Shown here: positions 1-10,639 of the stretch, piece by piece
Layout: the number at the start of each line of letters is the position of its first letter
How positions within the stretch are numbered: the first letter of the stretch is position 1
Notes under the pieces: generated by a model
What the model saw: only the letters and a program-made list of their open reading frames with translations
Told to the model about the DNA's origin: nothing
The model's database searches: none
Translations under genes and position numbers: made by a program
Assembly: GCF_003286085.1 (NCBI RefSeq)
Contig: NW_020825356.1
Span: 806,001 to 870,000, forward strand
Direction: 5' to 3'
DNA from: Drosophila persimilis
Lineage: Eukaryota > Arthropoda > Insecta > Diptera > Drosophilidae
DNA length: 64,000 nt

Positions 1-1739
1 CGGTCTATTGAGGACAAACATTTGGTGATTAGGGCCTCCTTTTCTGCATATGTTTTATTTTATTTTTTTTGAGCTCTCTTTTTTCCACAGACCCATGGGT
101 TAATGAAGCCATATGAAGCTTTTGGAAGTACATTTTAAAACATCCGTAGAAGCTTCTAGTAATAGCCGCAGCCGAAGTGGGGATAAGCGGTACAGGTGGG
201 CCATATTGCAAACATAGCAACAATAAAGACTCCGCGAGGAGGTAAGAGAGGTCTGAAAACTCAAAAAGTATAGCCACAAAGGACACAGCAGTAGGAGTGG
301 TTATTCCCCGCTCCGTCTGATTTGCACAGACGTTTCGCCGCGTGTGTGCGGTGGTTCAAGAATTTTACTTAATTTTATTATAAAACCAAAGAACGCAGAC
401 CAAGGGGACAGCTCAAGAGATATCCCCCAGCCCCCAGCTCCCATCCCCCGTTCGCAATCCAAGGCTAGAGCTGATAAGGCACTGGCAGTGGCAGCGTCTT
501 GTGACTTTGACTTTAATGACTGGATTTATAGGTCCTTGGAGATAATCTCGGCCACCGAGCGCTGCACACACACACACACTCAGAAATAGAGGGCAATTTG
601 GGGGGAGGGACCACTGTTTTGTTTACCAAAGCCGGCGGGTAGGGTGGAACAAAAGACTGGTGGGGACTGTGACGGGGGCAGGGCCCGGGCACTGGCATGA
701 CAGGGCAGAGAAAGACGTCGTTGTTACAGGGTAATTAACATCAAAGCCCGACAAAGCTCATAAAAAGAAGCCAGAAGCTCCAGCTCCAGCTCCAGCTCCA
801 GCCATAGCTCGGGCGAGATAAACAAGCTCACATGAGAGACTCCTGCGATGGGCGGATAGTACTAGTGGGGACGGAGTTGGAGGTCATCAACATGTCTGGA
901 GTGACAACGTGAGCGTTTTGCGACTATGCGCTGTTCCTGGTCCTCTTTTTGGTCCCCATTTTGCTCTGGCAACGCTTTAACGTGAAATAATGTTGACAGT
1001 GCCAAAAAGGATGGTCGACCCACACGTTCACTCACACAGAGAGGAGAGATAGATAGAAGGACAATGATGTGGCACGCACATGTTTGAAGCAATTAAAATC
1101 AGATAAGTTATAGAAAATGGCCTGTCGTCGACATTTAGACACGGCGTTGAATAGAGCAGAGGAGAGGCGGGGGATGGCAGAGTCCTCGTCAGTTCGTTTC
1201 CCATTCGCTCCATCCGCATGTCTGACTCTGCCTCTGGATCGGGCTCGGTCTCGGGTTCTGCCTGTCTCTGTCCGTTTCAGTCATACCCCATGATGTTTTC
1301 TATCTCATCTCTGTTTTCCATACCCTTACCAAAGGTATAACGATTGATAATGTAAACAAAGTACATATGGATATAAATGAACTTTGGAAAAGATCGAAGG
1401 TCAAAAAAGTACATGAAGAAGATGTATCCACCTAATTCTAATTCTAGATGTAGTGACACCAAATGTTTGCCCCGGTGGGGCCAATTGCAAAACTATATTG
1501 TATCCAATACACTGACTGCTACATGTTGAGAATGAAAGTATCAGTTGCACAGAACGAGAAGAAGATGTTCGCATCAAATTGGTCTATACAATAAAAGGCT
1601 GTTTAATCATTCGAATGAAGCATCTAGGGGACTACTGCATACTCAAACCCCACGAATAAAACCATCAAGGCTACTTATTGCACAATTTAATTCAGGGGGG
1701 CTGGAACGGAGGTACCACAGGGACTAATGCCCGTTTCGG
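1..1739. other. Non-coding flank, no gene seen
   Basis: I see no gene in this stretch. It holds a short CA run at about 565-579, a CAGCTC hexamer array at 776-803 and otherwise unique mixed-composition sequence. Open frames here are short, start at arbitrary places and lack initiation context, codon bias or splice signals, so I treat them as chance. It could be distal promoter, intron of another transcript or intergenic DNA; the sequence alone does not decide. Confidence 0.6.
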
Positions 1740-1882
1740 TTCAGCTGTTTTCTGATTTGAAACGGCTTCTATATGCAATATAGCTTTAGATAAAACATAT
1801 ATACATCGTATAATACAATCATTTATATAGCTTCAATAGAAACTATAGATCTGCAGGAGTATCTAAAGCTTCGGCCATGAAG
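1740..1882 (+). repeat. Worn interspersed-repeat remnant (DINE/INE-like end)
   Basis: An AT-rich 140 bp stretch ends in CTGCAGGAGTATCTAAAGC followed by TTCGGCC. A very similar end, with AGCAAGGGTATCTGAAGCC and then TCGGCC, occurs at about 57,216-57,241. In flies, interspersed non-autonomous repeats often carry ends of the form 'CTGCAAGGGTATATAAGCTTCGG', so I read both as decayed copies of one family. The family name and the left boundary are inferred; no coding capacity is visible. Confidence 0.35.
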
Positions 1883-1922
1883 CGAGCTTTTCTTTACTAC
1901 TTTGTCATTCCCCGGAGGCCGC

Positions 1923-1942
1923 TGTCTCTCTCTCTCTCTCAC
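1923..1942. repeat. (TC)n microsatellite
   Basis: About nine perfect TC units followed by ACTC. It lies just upstream of the exon-like block at 2.0-2.2 kb. On the opposite strand it reads GAGAGAG, which is a binding motif of fly GAGA factor, but a single tract is weak evidence of function. Confidence 0.9.
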
Positions 1943-2021
1943 TCTTACTGCCTGCCTGGTGTCTGTTGTTTTCCGTTAAGTTACGTTACGTTTGTCACGC
2001 CGCCTTTTGTCTGCCTCTCAC

Positions 2022-2142
2022 CACAGCGACGATCCAGCGACGACAATCTCTTCGCTCTCTGTCGCTGTCCTTTCAGTGGCAGGGCTCTTCCTTTGCCTGT
2101 CAACCGCTGCTGCGCTGCTGCGGCGCTGCTCCCGCTTGCCAT
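2022..2142 (-). CDS. Weak candidate first coding exon, unidentified
   Basis: On the minus strand an ATG at 2142 opens 40 codons (start MASGSSAAAAQQRLTGKGRA, end RLSSLDRRC) that are rich in Ala, Gln and Arg. They reach a donor-like G|GTGAGA at 2021-2016, which would leave a phase-1 exon. The block is GC-rich and does not look like the surrounding repeats. The same place also carries a plus-strand ATG (2144) opening only MNFNERFER before a stop, and a second minus frame is open, so strand and frame are uncertain. Upstream minus-strand sequence contains other ATGs. I do not recognise the peptide. Alternatives are a non-coding 5' exon or chance. Confidence 0.18.
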
Positions 2143-2384
2143 AATGAATTTCAACGAGCGCTTCGAACGGTAAAGTGCCAGCGCAAAGTGACAGCCAAGC
2201 GAGCAATTCACACACACTCATACTCGTGCCCACATATTTCCATCTGTCTGTCTGTATTTGCAAGCGTGGGTGTGTGTGCGAAGGTGTGAAATATTTTTCG
2301 GGTTCAAATGATGGTAAACAAGGAGACGCGTCATATATGTACGTACACACGTCGACCATTCAACTCCCAATTCCCAATCTCTAG

Positions 2385-2456
2385 TCCCAACCCCAACCAC
2401 AATTCCGATCCCATCCCCAATCGCAGTCCCCAACTCCAACTCCAACTCCATTTCCA
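2385..2456. repeat. Degenerate CCAAYY/CCAACT hexamer array
   Basis: A pyrimidine-rich run of imperfect six-base units (CCCAAC, CCCAAT, CCAACT) covers about 70 bp. Its translation gives spurious frames rich in repeated Leu-Gln, Pro-Asn or Trp-Ser pairs, which are not genes. Confidence 0.7.
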
Positions 2457-2599
2457 AGACCAACTCCAGTTCGAATCGTCATTCCTGGAGTCGCAGCGGC
2501 ATCGCATCAGCCACTGGGGCGCTGATGTATTCATGGCCTTGACGTTAACGGAGTGACAAAGTTCGCACCCTTCATTGCAGATAGAAGAGCCAGACCAGG

Positions 2600-4900
2600 C
2601 CAGCAAATAAAAATAACGGCATATCTCGTTAGGTGCAAGTCATGTCGAACTATGGATAGCCTTCCATCCTCATATCATAGAGTTATCGTATTTTGACACA
2701 TTTCCACAAAGTTGGGTTGGAATACTCTTTAGAATAAAGTATTCGGAAGTAGAGTAAAGCTCACACTGGGACTTGTATTTTCAAAACAGGAAAAGTCTTA
2801 ACGGAGAAACATGGAATCTAAGCAGACCGCCCTTAAAAGGTGTCATTTAATATATTGTACTCAATGTATTGTACTGTTACAATTAGTTTGCTATACCTAT
2901 TGAGTTAGCATACTGGAATACTCATAACGACTATTTACTGAACATTTGTATAAATATATCGTAAACAAAGTTCTGGCAAACTTCTTATGGAAACAAATAT
3001 ACCCCAAGCCCGTGGGTGTACCTTACCAAAAAATATGCAGCCACCTTCGAAATTTCGCACGCTTTTGTGTATATCTATCCCCCTCCTCACTTTTTTGGTT
3101 CAGAAACGAGGTGGAATGGGATGCGTAACCAAATTTCGGAGCTTTGGCATACCTGTGCGCGGCATTTGGACAGCTCGGAAAGATACTTTTAAATGGGTCT
3201 TCCCGCTAAATGAAGTCCTAAGGTCCTGCGCGGGAAACTAGTGAGAGGAGGAACGCTCTGTGACGGGTCTTGAGATATTCATTGGTCGTTCCACCATATC
3301 TCAGCATTGTCTTTTATAGGGGGTTGAGAAAAAATGTTTGACACTTGAAATAAATGGTAAATATGGTACATATACTCTTTATAATTTATAAAGTATCTAC
3401 GAATGGGTATTTATGTGTATTTAGTAGTGGTATCACTGATAGGATGGTGAAGGAAATAATGTGGGAACCATAAGATGAAGGCCCTAGATCGATTGACGGA
3501 ACGAAGCGTGGAATAGTGGTGGCAGAATTTGAAAATATGATATTTTGAAAATGAAAAAGGAACGATAGCAAGATGGCAAAAGAGATAAGGTAGATTCTAG
3601 TACTTTCGGTAAGATGTTGGTAGAAAAATGTATAGTAGTCTTTTCAAAATTAAAATATTCTGTTTTGTAAAATACTCCAAACCTTAATATGACAAACATT
3701 ATGATCTAAAATGACATTTACTATGGATTTCAATCGCTTTATCTCCGTTTAATCTGCATCTAGTCATTGATTGAAGCTGCCTGAACTTAAGATGCCTGAG
3801 TGATATAGATGATTATTAGGTAGGTATGTAGCCTTTTTTAAGGCACATTCCTATTCTAGCATGCATTCCGCCTGCGGAGCCAATCAGCTCAAGTTTTTTC
3901 CAGCACTTCACTCGCAAGTTGCCAGACAAGTAGGATCCATTCCACCCACCCACAAGGGGCTGACTCTCTGCCTCTTGCATACGAGTATGTGTTGTGCTCT
4001 CGTCATCTGTTCTGTCTCCAGTTTGCATCTCCAGTGCTGTTTCCCTTTCCTCGTGTCCCGTAGCTGCATCTTCTCCGCCATTTCCATCGGCATTACGAAT
4101 ATCCACATTCGCTTGTTGGTTTTTCCAGCTGCTTAACAATTTTTCGTTTCTTTTACGTTTTGTCTCCTCCCCCGGACTTGTTTAATGCCTCGCTTCCCCT
4201 GCCACCACCACTCTCGACAGGCTTTTGTTGATTTCTGGCTGACTGGGTCCAGCTTCGTCTCTCCTCCCCTAATCTTCTGTGCTCGCACTCCTACCACCAC
4301 ACCACCCCTTTGGAGGCACTCGGCTACCGTCTTCTTTTCCGCTGCTTTCTTTTTTTCCCCTGTGTGTGCGGGTGTGTTTGTGTCTGCGTTGCTGGCATTG
4401 TCGTTCACACACACATATATTCATATATAGTACAAATACATCCATAGACACCCAAACACTGAAAGAAGAGAGAGGAGCGCACCCAACCGCCCACTCATGC
4501 GGGCATCTCCGATGTCCCGATTCTGCTTTCACTTTGGGTGCGTGTGTGTGGGTGTTTGTGTATATTTATGTGTGTGTGTGTCTTGCTTCTGATTGGACAC
4601 ATCATTGACGCCCTCCGCCCCCACACAAACACACACATACACACATATGGCCTCATGGCCATTCGGAGGCTCCACCCACTGCAGCGAGATACGCTCTTAT
4701 GTACATCACGCGTGTGGTACATAAGCCTCCTTCCTTCCTTGGCGAAGAGGGGGATATTCCCTGGGTATGGGTATCGGGTAAAGAGGGGGCAGACTGCCTC
4801 CAATAGAACAGATAAATCGATTCAGTTTTTCGGGTTTTCCGTTGCTCTGCCACTTTTAAGCTGTTCCCCATTTTCTGAAACGTTTTTTTTTCTATAGAAC
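2600..4900. other. Non-coding, mixed content
   Basis: No gene seen. Sequence is AT-rich and unique at 2.6-3.9 kb, then CT- and GT-rich with short GT runs (for example 4570-4581). The part at about 2950-3330 has a denser, less AT-rich composition than its flanks and could be an old inserted repeat, but I cannot find terminal repeats or a second copy in the window. Open frames at 3.8-4.9 kb are driven by CT/GT-rich simple sequence. Confidence 0.5.
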
Positions 4901-5672
4901 TTCACCCAAACCCATTTAGTTGATTTGTAGCTGTAAAAAACAGACAAATGAAATAATAGGAATAATTAAATTAAACATTCAATTTGACTGCCATGGAAAT
5001 GACATTTTATTTTAATTCAATCAAAGTTTCTTGTTTATTTTTGCGCGAATTTGTCACAACTATTTTGGCTTAGGATAATTCATTTGACAAACTCGTTTTT
5101 AAAAATTATATGTGATGTTAGTCATTTAAACAGAGCTAAAAGTGGCTGGTGCTAAAATCGCAGGGAAATCACTTGTACACATAACCAGGGGATTATCTAC
5201 TTAATTTACATATACGTGGGGTTTCATACGAACGCAAAACCTCAAAATGCCACACCCAAGACCCCACTCTTCTTATTTCAAACCGCATTGAACCCATTGA
5301 ATATATGACATTAAATAATGAATAATGAATTTATAAATCCAATATACATTTTATACGTAATCTGTGTGCATTAGTGGCGGCTCAAACAAGTTTATTGAAT
5401 ATAAAAACCATAACAAACTGGACAGTAGCTAGATAAAAAAAATCCGAATTAATGAATAATAAGTCCAATAAAGAATATAAGCATGTGCATTGATTGGCTT
5501 TTCTAAAGAGTTGTTACCGTATGTCTTTGCTTTTATTTTTTGCAAATGTTGAACAATTTTCCTGAATTTAATATATGCCAGCTATTATGAGAGCTTTTTA
5601 CCTGCATAAATTATTTTCTGTTTTCGGTAAAATTTTCACACATCTTGAATTTCGAATTGACTCTTTGAGAAT
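4900..5672. other. AT-rich non-coding stretch
   Basis: About 770 bp of strongly AT-rich sequence with no long open frame on either strand and no tandem structure. It lies immediately downstream (in minus-strand terms) of the KPE-repeat locus. I see no polyadenylation hexamer in a convincing position close to the end of that locus. Confidence 0.6.
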
Positions 5673-5768
5673 TTAGAATGGCTTAAATAGTGAGTAAATT
5701 AATTGTTTGATGATGCTTTTGGGTGGCTGAATCTTTCGGGAAAGTTTCAATAGGAAACGAGCAAAACC

Positions 5769-6300
5769 TTCAGGTTTCACCGGAGCTCTGCTCGGTCTCT
5801 TGTTTGGTGGGAAATGCACCAAAGCTTCAGGTTTAGTCAAAAATACTGCTTGCAGAATCACACCTAAAGGATATGAACCAAACGTTCAGGTTTCACCGGC
5901 GCCCTGCTTGATCACTTTCTGGTGAATTCGAACCAAAGCTTCAGGTTTAGTCAAAAATACTGCTTGCAGAATCACACCTAAAGGATACGAACCAAACGTT
6001 CAGGTTTCACCGGCGCCCTGCTTGATCACTTTCTGGTGAATTCGAACCAAAGCTTCAGGTTTAGTAAAAAAAGACTGCTTGCAGAATCACACCTAAATGA
6101 TACGAACCAAACGTTCAGGTTTCACCGGCGCCCTGCTTGATCACTTTCTGGTGAATTCGAACCAAAGCTTCAGGTTTAGTAAAAAAAGACTGCTTGCAGA
6201 ATCATACCAAGAACAAAACTTGCCAAGCCTTCAGGTTTCACCGGAGCACTGCTTGGGCTCTTGCTTGATGGGAAATGCACCAAAGCTTCGGGTTTAGTTG
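5769..6300. repeat. Five-copy ~115 bp tandem repeat with dimeric substructure
   Basis: TTCAGGTTTCACCGG begins copies at 5769, 5885, 5999, 6114 and 6230 (spacings 116, 114, 115, 116). Within each copy a second TTCAGGTTT or TTCGGGTTT lies about 55-60 bp on, and both halves share CTGCTTG; in the central copies both also end in GAACCAAA, so the unit is a dimer of an older ~57 bp monomer. The three inner copies are nearly identical to each other, while the outer two are diverged, the usual outcome of unequal exchange acting in the array centre. The conserved AAACCTGAA on the minus strand encodes Lys-Pro-Glu. Confidence 0.95.
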
Positions 6301-6364
6301 GCTTGTACCATGTTTCGTCAGCTTGAGCTGTCAATATTCCAACTACCATTGCAAATGATAACAT
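6176..6364 (-). CDS. Hypothetical 62-aa secreted peptide
   Basis: ATG at 6364 opens MLSFAMVVGILTAQA, a compact hydrophobic segment ending in an Ala-x-Ala type signal-peptidase site, followed by DETWYKPTKPEALVHFP. Residues 24-27 and 43-46 carry the KPEA/KPEG half-repeats, about 19 residues apart. The frame ends FFY-stop in a T7 run where the outer 3' copy instead reads FLTKPEA, so the stop looks like a frameshift truncation. A TTG-initiated extension of four residues is possible, but ATG 6364 fits the signal peptide. If made, the product would be secreted. Small secreted repeat peptides are common among fast-evolving fly reproductive and salivary proteins; assigning this one to them is inference. 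Confidence 0.35.
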   Translation of the reverse strand: MLSFAMVVGILTAQADETWYKPTKPEALVHFPSSKSPSSAPVKPEGLASFVLGMILQAVFFY

Positions 6365-7435
6365 TTCAGCTTCCAACTTCCATTCACTATTTTTTGGGGA
6401 TGTGCAATTAGCCTTGTCGGTGCTGGAAAATGTTTCATAATGTCTTCATACAACCGGAAATTATTCGTAATTGTCCATTGGTTGTATGTTAGCCCTTTTA
6501 ACTCTTCCCCTGTGCGGTCAGGACTCTCAATCGGTATCAACGAAAATCTTAGAAAAACAGATAAAATGTTTTTACGTAGATCGTTGTCAGGCAATAAGTG
6601 AGTGGAAAACGATTCGGGACCTGTCTTATAGATTACATTTCCCCTTTCAACTACTTGGTCGTAGAGTAGGGTGGATGTGGGGTGGGAACAGAGCTAAGAC
6701 TAATTTGGCATTCCACCGGCAATCGGCGGCAAGTGGAGCACGAACAGAGAAAAACACACGGAGCTGGGAACACGAACCGAACTTAATGCGATCATGCACC
6801 AGCAGCCTAAGGTGGGTCTCAGGCAGTGAATCCTGGTATTGGCATTGGCACCGAGCTGAGCCCATGGTCGATGATAATAATCCTGGTGAAAAGTTGAAAA
6901 GAGCAAAAGAAAATGATTTCATTACCAGACACGTCCATCCATTGCCAGCCGAGGCCGTGGAACAGTATGCGAAAAATCTTAGGGCCCGGGTACTGGGCGT
7001 CACGTACGCTTTTATTAAGCCCGTCGAGCGTGGCGGCATTGATTACCAATTCAGCGGTCATCTAATCACGGACGAGCTGGGACCCAGGAACGTGCCACAT
7101 TGAGGGGCAGTCGTACAGCCTCTACCACTGGTTTGGATCAAATGATGGCAGCTAATTAAAACGCACTAAAGCGGCTGCAAAATGTCTCATCGAGAATGTG
7201 TGGCATACAAACAAAAACCGCTTCGATTCCGGTGGGTTCCCGGGGTTTCCGGCGTTTTAGGTGGTGGTGATGGCGATGGTAATGGTGATGGTGGGGATGT
7301 CACACCACCCATGCGCGAGTTATGAGCCATAATTTGTGTAAGCGCAAAGTGTCACCCATCCTCTTCCCCAATCCTCATCCCACCCACCTCCCTAGTTGCG
7401 CGGAACAGAGCGGCGAGGAGCGACAAATGCGGCGG

Positions 7436-7475
7436 CAATTTAGTTAATTGCAGGCAATTATCCTAATGAGCGCCT
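7436..7475. promoter_or_regulatory. Candidate homeodomain-site cluster
   Basis: Within 40 bp there are TTAGTTAATTG, GGCAATTATCC and CTAATGAG, that is three ATTA/TAAT cores with little repeat character. Such clusters are typical of fly developmental enhancers, but ATTA cores are frequent by chance. Conservation across species would be needed to raise confidence. Confidence 0.2.
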
Positions 7476-8348
7476 TGCCTCTAGCCGATGTCGCTGCCTG
7501 CCAACACTCGTACACATACACCCCTCCATGCTCCATTCTCATGCTCATCCTCATCCTGTTCACGGACTTCTACGGCTTCTAGCTCTTTCGTCGTATATCT
7601 TGCTGGGGCTGACTTATTGTATTTATGACCTTATGGCGTTTTGCCATGCATAAAACAATTAGTGCAACAAAAGAAACAACAGCAACAACAGGCCGCAGAT
7701 ACTAGATTCATGGGCTACAGTGAAAACTTTTGAGCACGGCCTGGCCAGTCTCGTAATTAGATAAGTTTTGCCAGAGAAAAATGGAAATCTGATTGAAATC
7801 GAATCAGTCAATAGCGAGAGTCGGCGGAAGGATAGGAAAGATGGTTTGTTCGATTATAAACTGATCGAAGACACAAATGAAGGGATTCTTCAAACGGAAA
7901 ATTGTTGGAGCATTTTGTCCTTTAAATTATTAAACGTAAAGTATCGAAGACATACAAACGCTCATATTTATACATACTCGTACGTATTTGTATGTCCAAT
8001 GACTTTTGGGCTCGACTTCCATTAATTATTATGTAATTATAAGCCAAAACTTTAAACATCTACGCGATTCATCAATCTCCTATCATCTCTTTACGAAACT
8101 AAATAAGTTGATTAAAATCATTCATTATCATACAAAATTTCATAAATAATAGCTTTTGGGCCCTTCACTGTACCACCACCACACACATACCTGTCTCCAC
8201 CTGTCACCATCATGCATCTATGCATACATACATCCGAATCCCCACCTCCGCCCTCCACCCGAGCAATAGTTTCCAATCGAAGTTCGACTCCAGCTCAAAA
8301 TGCAATTTAGTAAAATTTGATGATGTGTAGCAGAGCCATTTAAGGAGC

Positions 8349-8370
8349 ACACACACACACACACACACAC
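8349..8370. repeat. (CA)11 microsatellite
   Basis: Eleven perfect CA units. No associated gene signal. Confidence 0.95.
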
Positions 8371-10639
8371 GAGGAAAATGGAAGACCCAACCGCATGGAT
8401 TCGCATGTGCCCCTGACATGCCGTTAGTCACCGACTCCAGGACTCAGAGCTGCCATCCATCGGTGTGCTGGCAGAGAGGCAGAGGAGTTGTGTCGTGTTT
8501 CGTCCCAAATGACATGCCATTTAATGTTAAACTTTAATGTTTTCTTGTAAGTGAAGTCATAATTTTGTCAAGCGGTGTGTGGCAGTCGCTTATGCCCCGA
8601 CCGCCCCCACGAAACCAGCCTCACTCACACAGTCTTCATATAGCACAGGTGGCATTATTTACGCAGTATGCTACGCTCTCTTTGAAGGTAGCTGGCCTCC
8701 TTCCATAGACCTTTCGACGACGCTTCTTCTTCCACCGACTGTTCCTGCTACACAGAAAGAAGAGCTCAATTTCCTTCCCCTAGGCACAGATCTAAGTTGC
8801 ATTCCCACAATATCATCTTTTCCAAATGGAATCTTTTGGTAAGTAAATAATAAATTAGTTTCCATTCTCCTGGAAGAGCTTTTGGGTCGCAAAGTACAAA
8901 TAGCACTATATCCGATATAGGAATTCAAACAAGAACTAGTTTGAATGGAATCGTATCAAATGCTTCAGCTATTTCTTTCAGTGCAGTATTGGGCCTGGTT
9001 CCTTCATCGTTTTCTTCTTTCTTCGTAAATTCGGCCCGTCGGCCCGTCTGCCCGTCTGCCGTTGTTATTTATATGTTTGGAGTAAGTCCATTTGGTGGCA
9101 AGCTTTGAGGTGAATTGTGTAGGCCTTGCCACAGGTGAGGAGAGGTGCGGCGCGGTGCGGTACGGTGGGGTCTAGGCGGGAGAGACAGCGTTGACTGTAA
9201 CGACCTCATGAAATAATGCGCCAAGTGGCGTCCTTGTTTTCGTCATCGCGACTGTTGCCGCCGCCGAGCCGCGCCACTCCCCCCCAAAGTGTTTTATGCC
9301 ATAATATTTATCTGTCATGCATGCATGGCGTATCTGTGCGTGTGCGTGGGCCTCTCATTATGGAAATCGTGGATTTGCCAAATGTTTGCACGATCATTTG
9401 TCATTCTTTTTTACAGTCTCAGTCTGCTTCTGCTGACATCTCCCCTCTCTGCGTGGCGTGCTCCCCCTGGAGCAGGGCCATCTCGGGCCTTGTAAATTAT
9501 TGAAAATTGTCAACCGCTGGGCACGGGCTGGAGCTGGATACCGGGATGGGGAGAGCATCATGAATGAAATATAAGCCAAGCCACAGGCTGTCAGAGGGGC
9601 TTTAGCCGCTAAGTGGCGAGTCCTTTGCGTTTCCCTGCGATTTACAGTGTGTGGTGTGTGAACGCGCTACACGGGTTACGGGGTGAGGGCCTTGGTGTAC
9701 GATTTTTCTTGATTTTTATGGTCCACACTTTCCGTGTGTGGTAAAATTGCAATCAAATGATTGATCAGCCGGGAAATGGTGCCCGAAGTTTCACTTCCCC
9801 ATATCATTTCCCAAGGGAACTTTACGGAATTCATTTTCCGTGCGGGCTAAATAATTCATTCCGCTCATGGAGAGCGTTGAAAACAGTTTCTAAATTTCAC
9901 CTTAGAGAGATTTCGTTACCAATGGTTTCGATCAAATATGCATACTGAGGATAGGTCCCGCTGGAACATAGTTATTTATAATGAAATTCTTATATCATAT
10001 AATGTCACCATGTGTCCGAATATAATCTGTAACTCCATAAAGCTAACTTTTATTCCAGCTAAAGAAAAGACCTCCAGGAACTATCTATTAATAGAAATTA
10101 TGTGGGATTGGAATGATTCTGTGAAACAAAATAGATGCAACGAAGGAGACCAGGAACCCTAGACCAAGGGTGACACTCAGCGGTCCGAAGTACTAGGTAT
10201 CGTTCTCAAATGCAGCTCTGTGTCGCATGGCTCAAGAAAGAAGGAAAAGGGTATGTGGTAGAACACTCGATTGCGGAAGTGTACGAGTGTATCGAAAACA
10301 TCACCCAAGTAAAACATTTAAATGAACATATTGTTATTAAACAATTAAAGAATGAGAAAATTTTCATCGAAAAAGAAGATACGCGATAATTACATAAAAG
10401 TCTGTTTAAACCCTTAATAAATATGTCCATTGTGAATGTCTCGCACTTTCCGGAGGAATAATTGAACACATACGGTTGTCAAAAATCAGGAACCAAGAAA
10501 GTACTTCATTTTCGTACAGCCGGAAGCGGATCAAATTGAACTATTATTTCGTCTTGCATCGTGACATATAGTCGTTAAAAATCGATTCAGAACCGATTAA
10601 CAGTAGAGATCAAATTACCCTTTTTCACGCATTTCACCC

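Larger units (their letters stand above)
5673..6376 (-). pseudogene. Secreted KPE-repeat peptide locus, central copies frameshifted
   Basis: Read on the minus strand, the locus begins with a signal-peptide-like ORF at 6364 and ends with an ORF closing at 5673 that carries the same repeat. The shared motif is KPEALVHFP-x-x-K-x-P-S-x-APVKPEG followed by ILQAVF(L)TKPEA. The two outer copies preserve this frame. The three central copies keep the DNA repeat but are broken: a T7 run shifts the frame after AVF, each lacks two bases before the second KPE, and in-frame stops follow. Simplest reading: a small secreted repeat protein gene whose middle was expanded and homogenised as a satellite after losing coding constraint. 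A functional short product from the first ORF alone remains possible. No family recognised. Confidence 0.45.
6377..10639. other. Non-coding flank with possible regulatory blocks
   Basis: No gene supported. Holds a degenerate GGTGAT array at about 7260-7297, a homeodomain-motif-rich block near 7436-7475, a perfect CA tract at 8349-8370 and GGTGCG-type pentamers at about 9147-9172. An open frame ending at 7103 has a non-repetitive last 80 codons, but no initiation or splice support. The rest is unique sequence with AT-rich parts at 7.9-8.2 and 9.9-10.6 kb. Confidence 0.5.

Noticed and set aside
9400-9503. Acceptor-led frame after TTCTTTTTTACAG
   Set aside because: Short, no matching donor, CT-rich; similar chance combinations occur several times.
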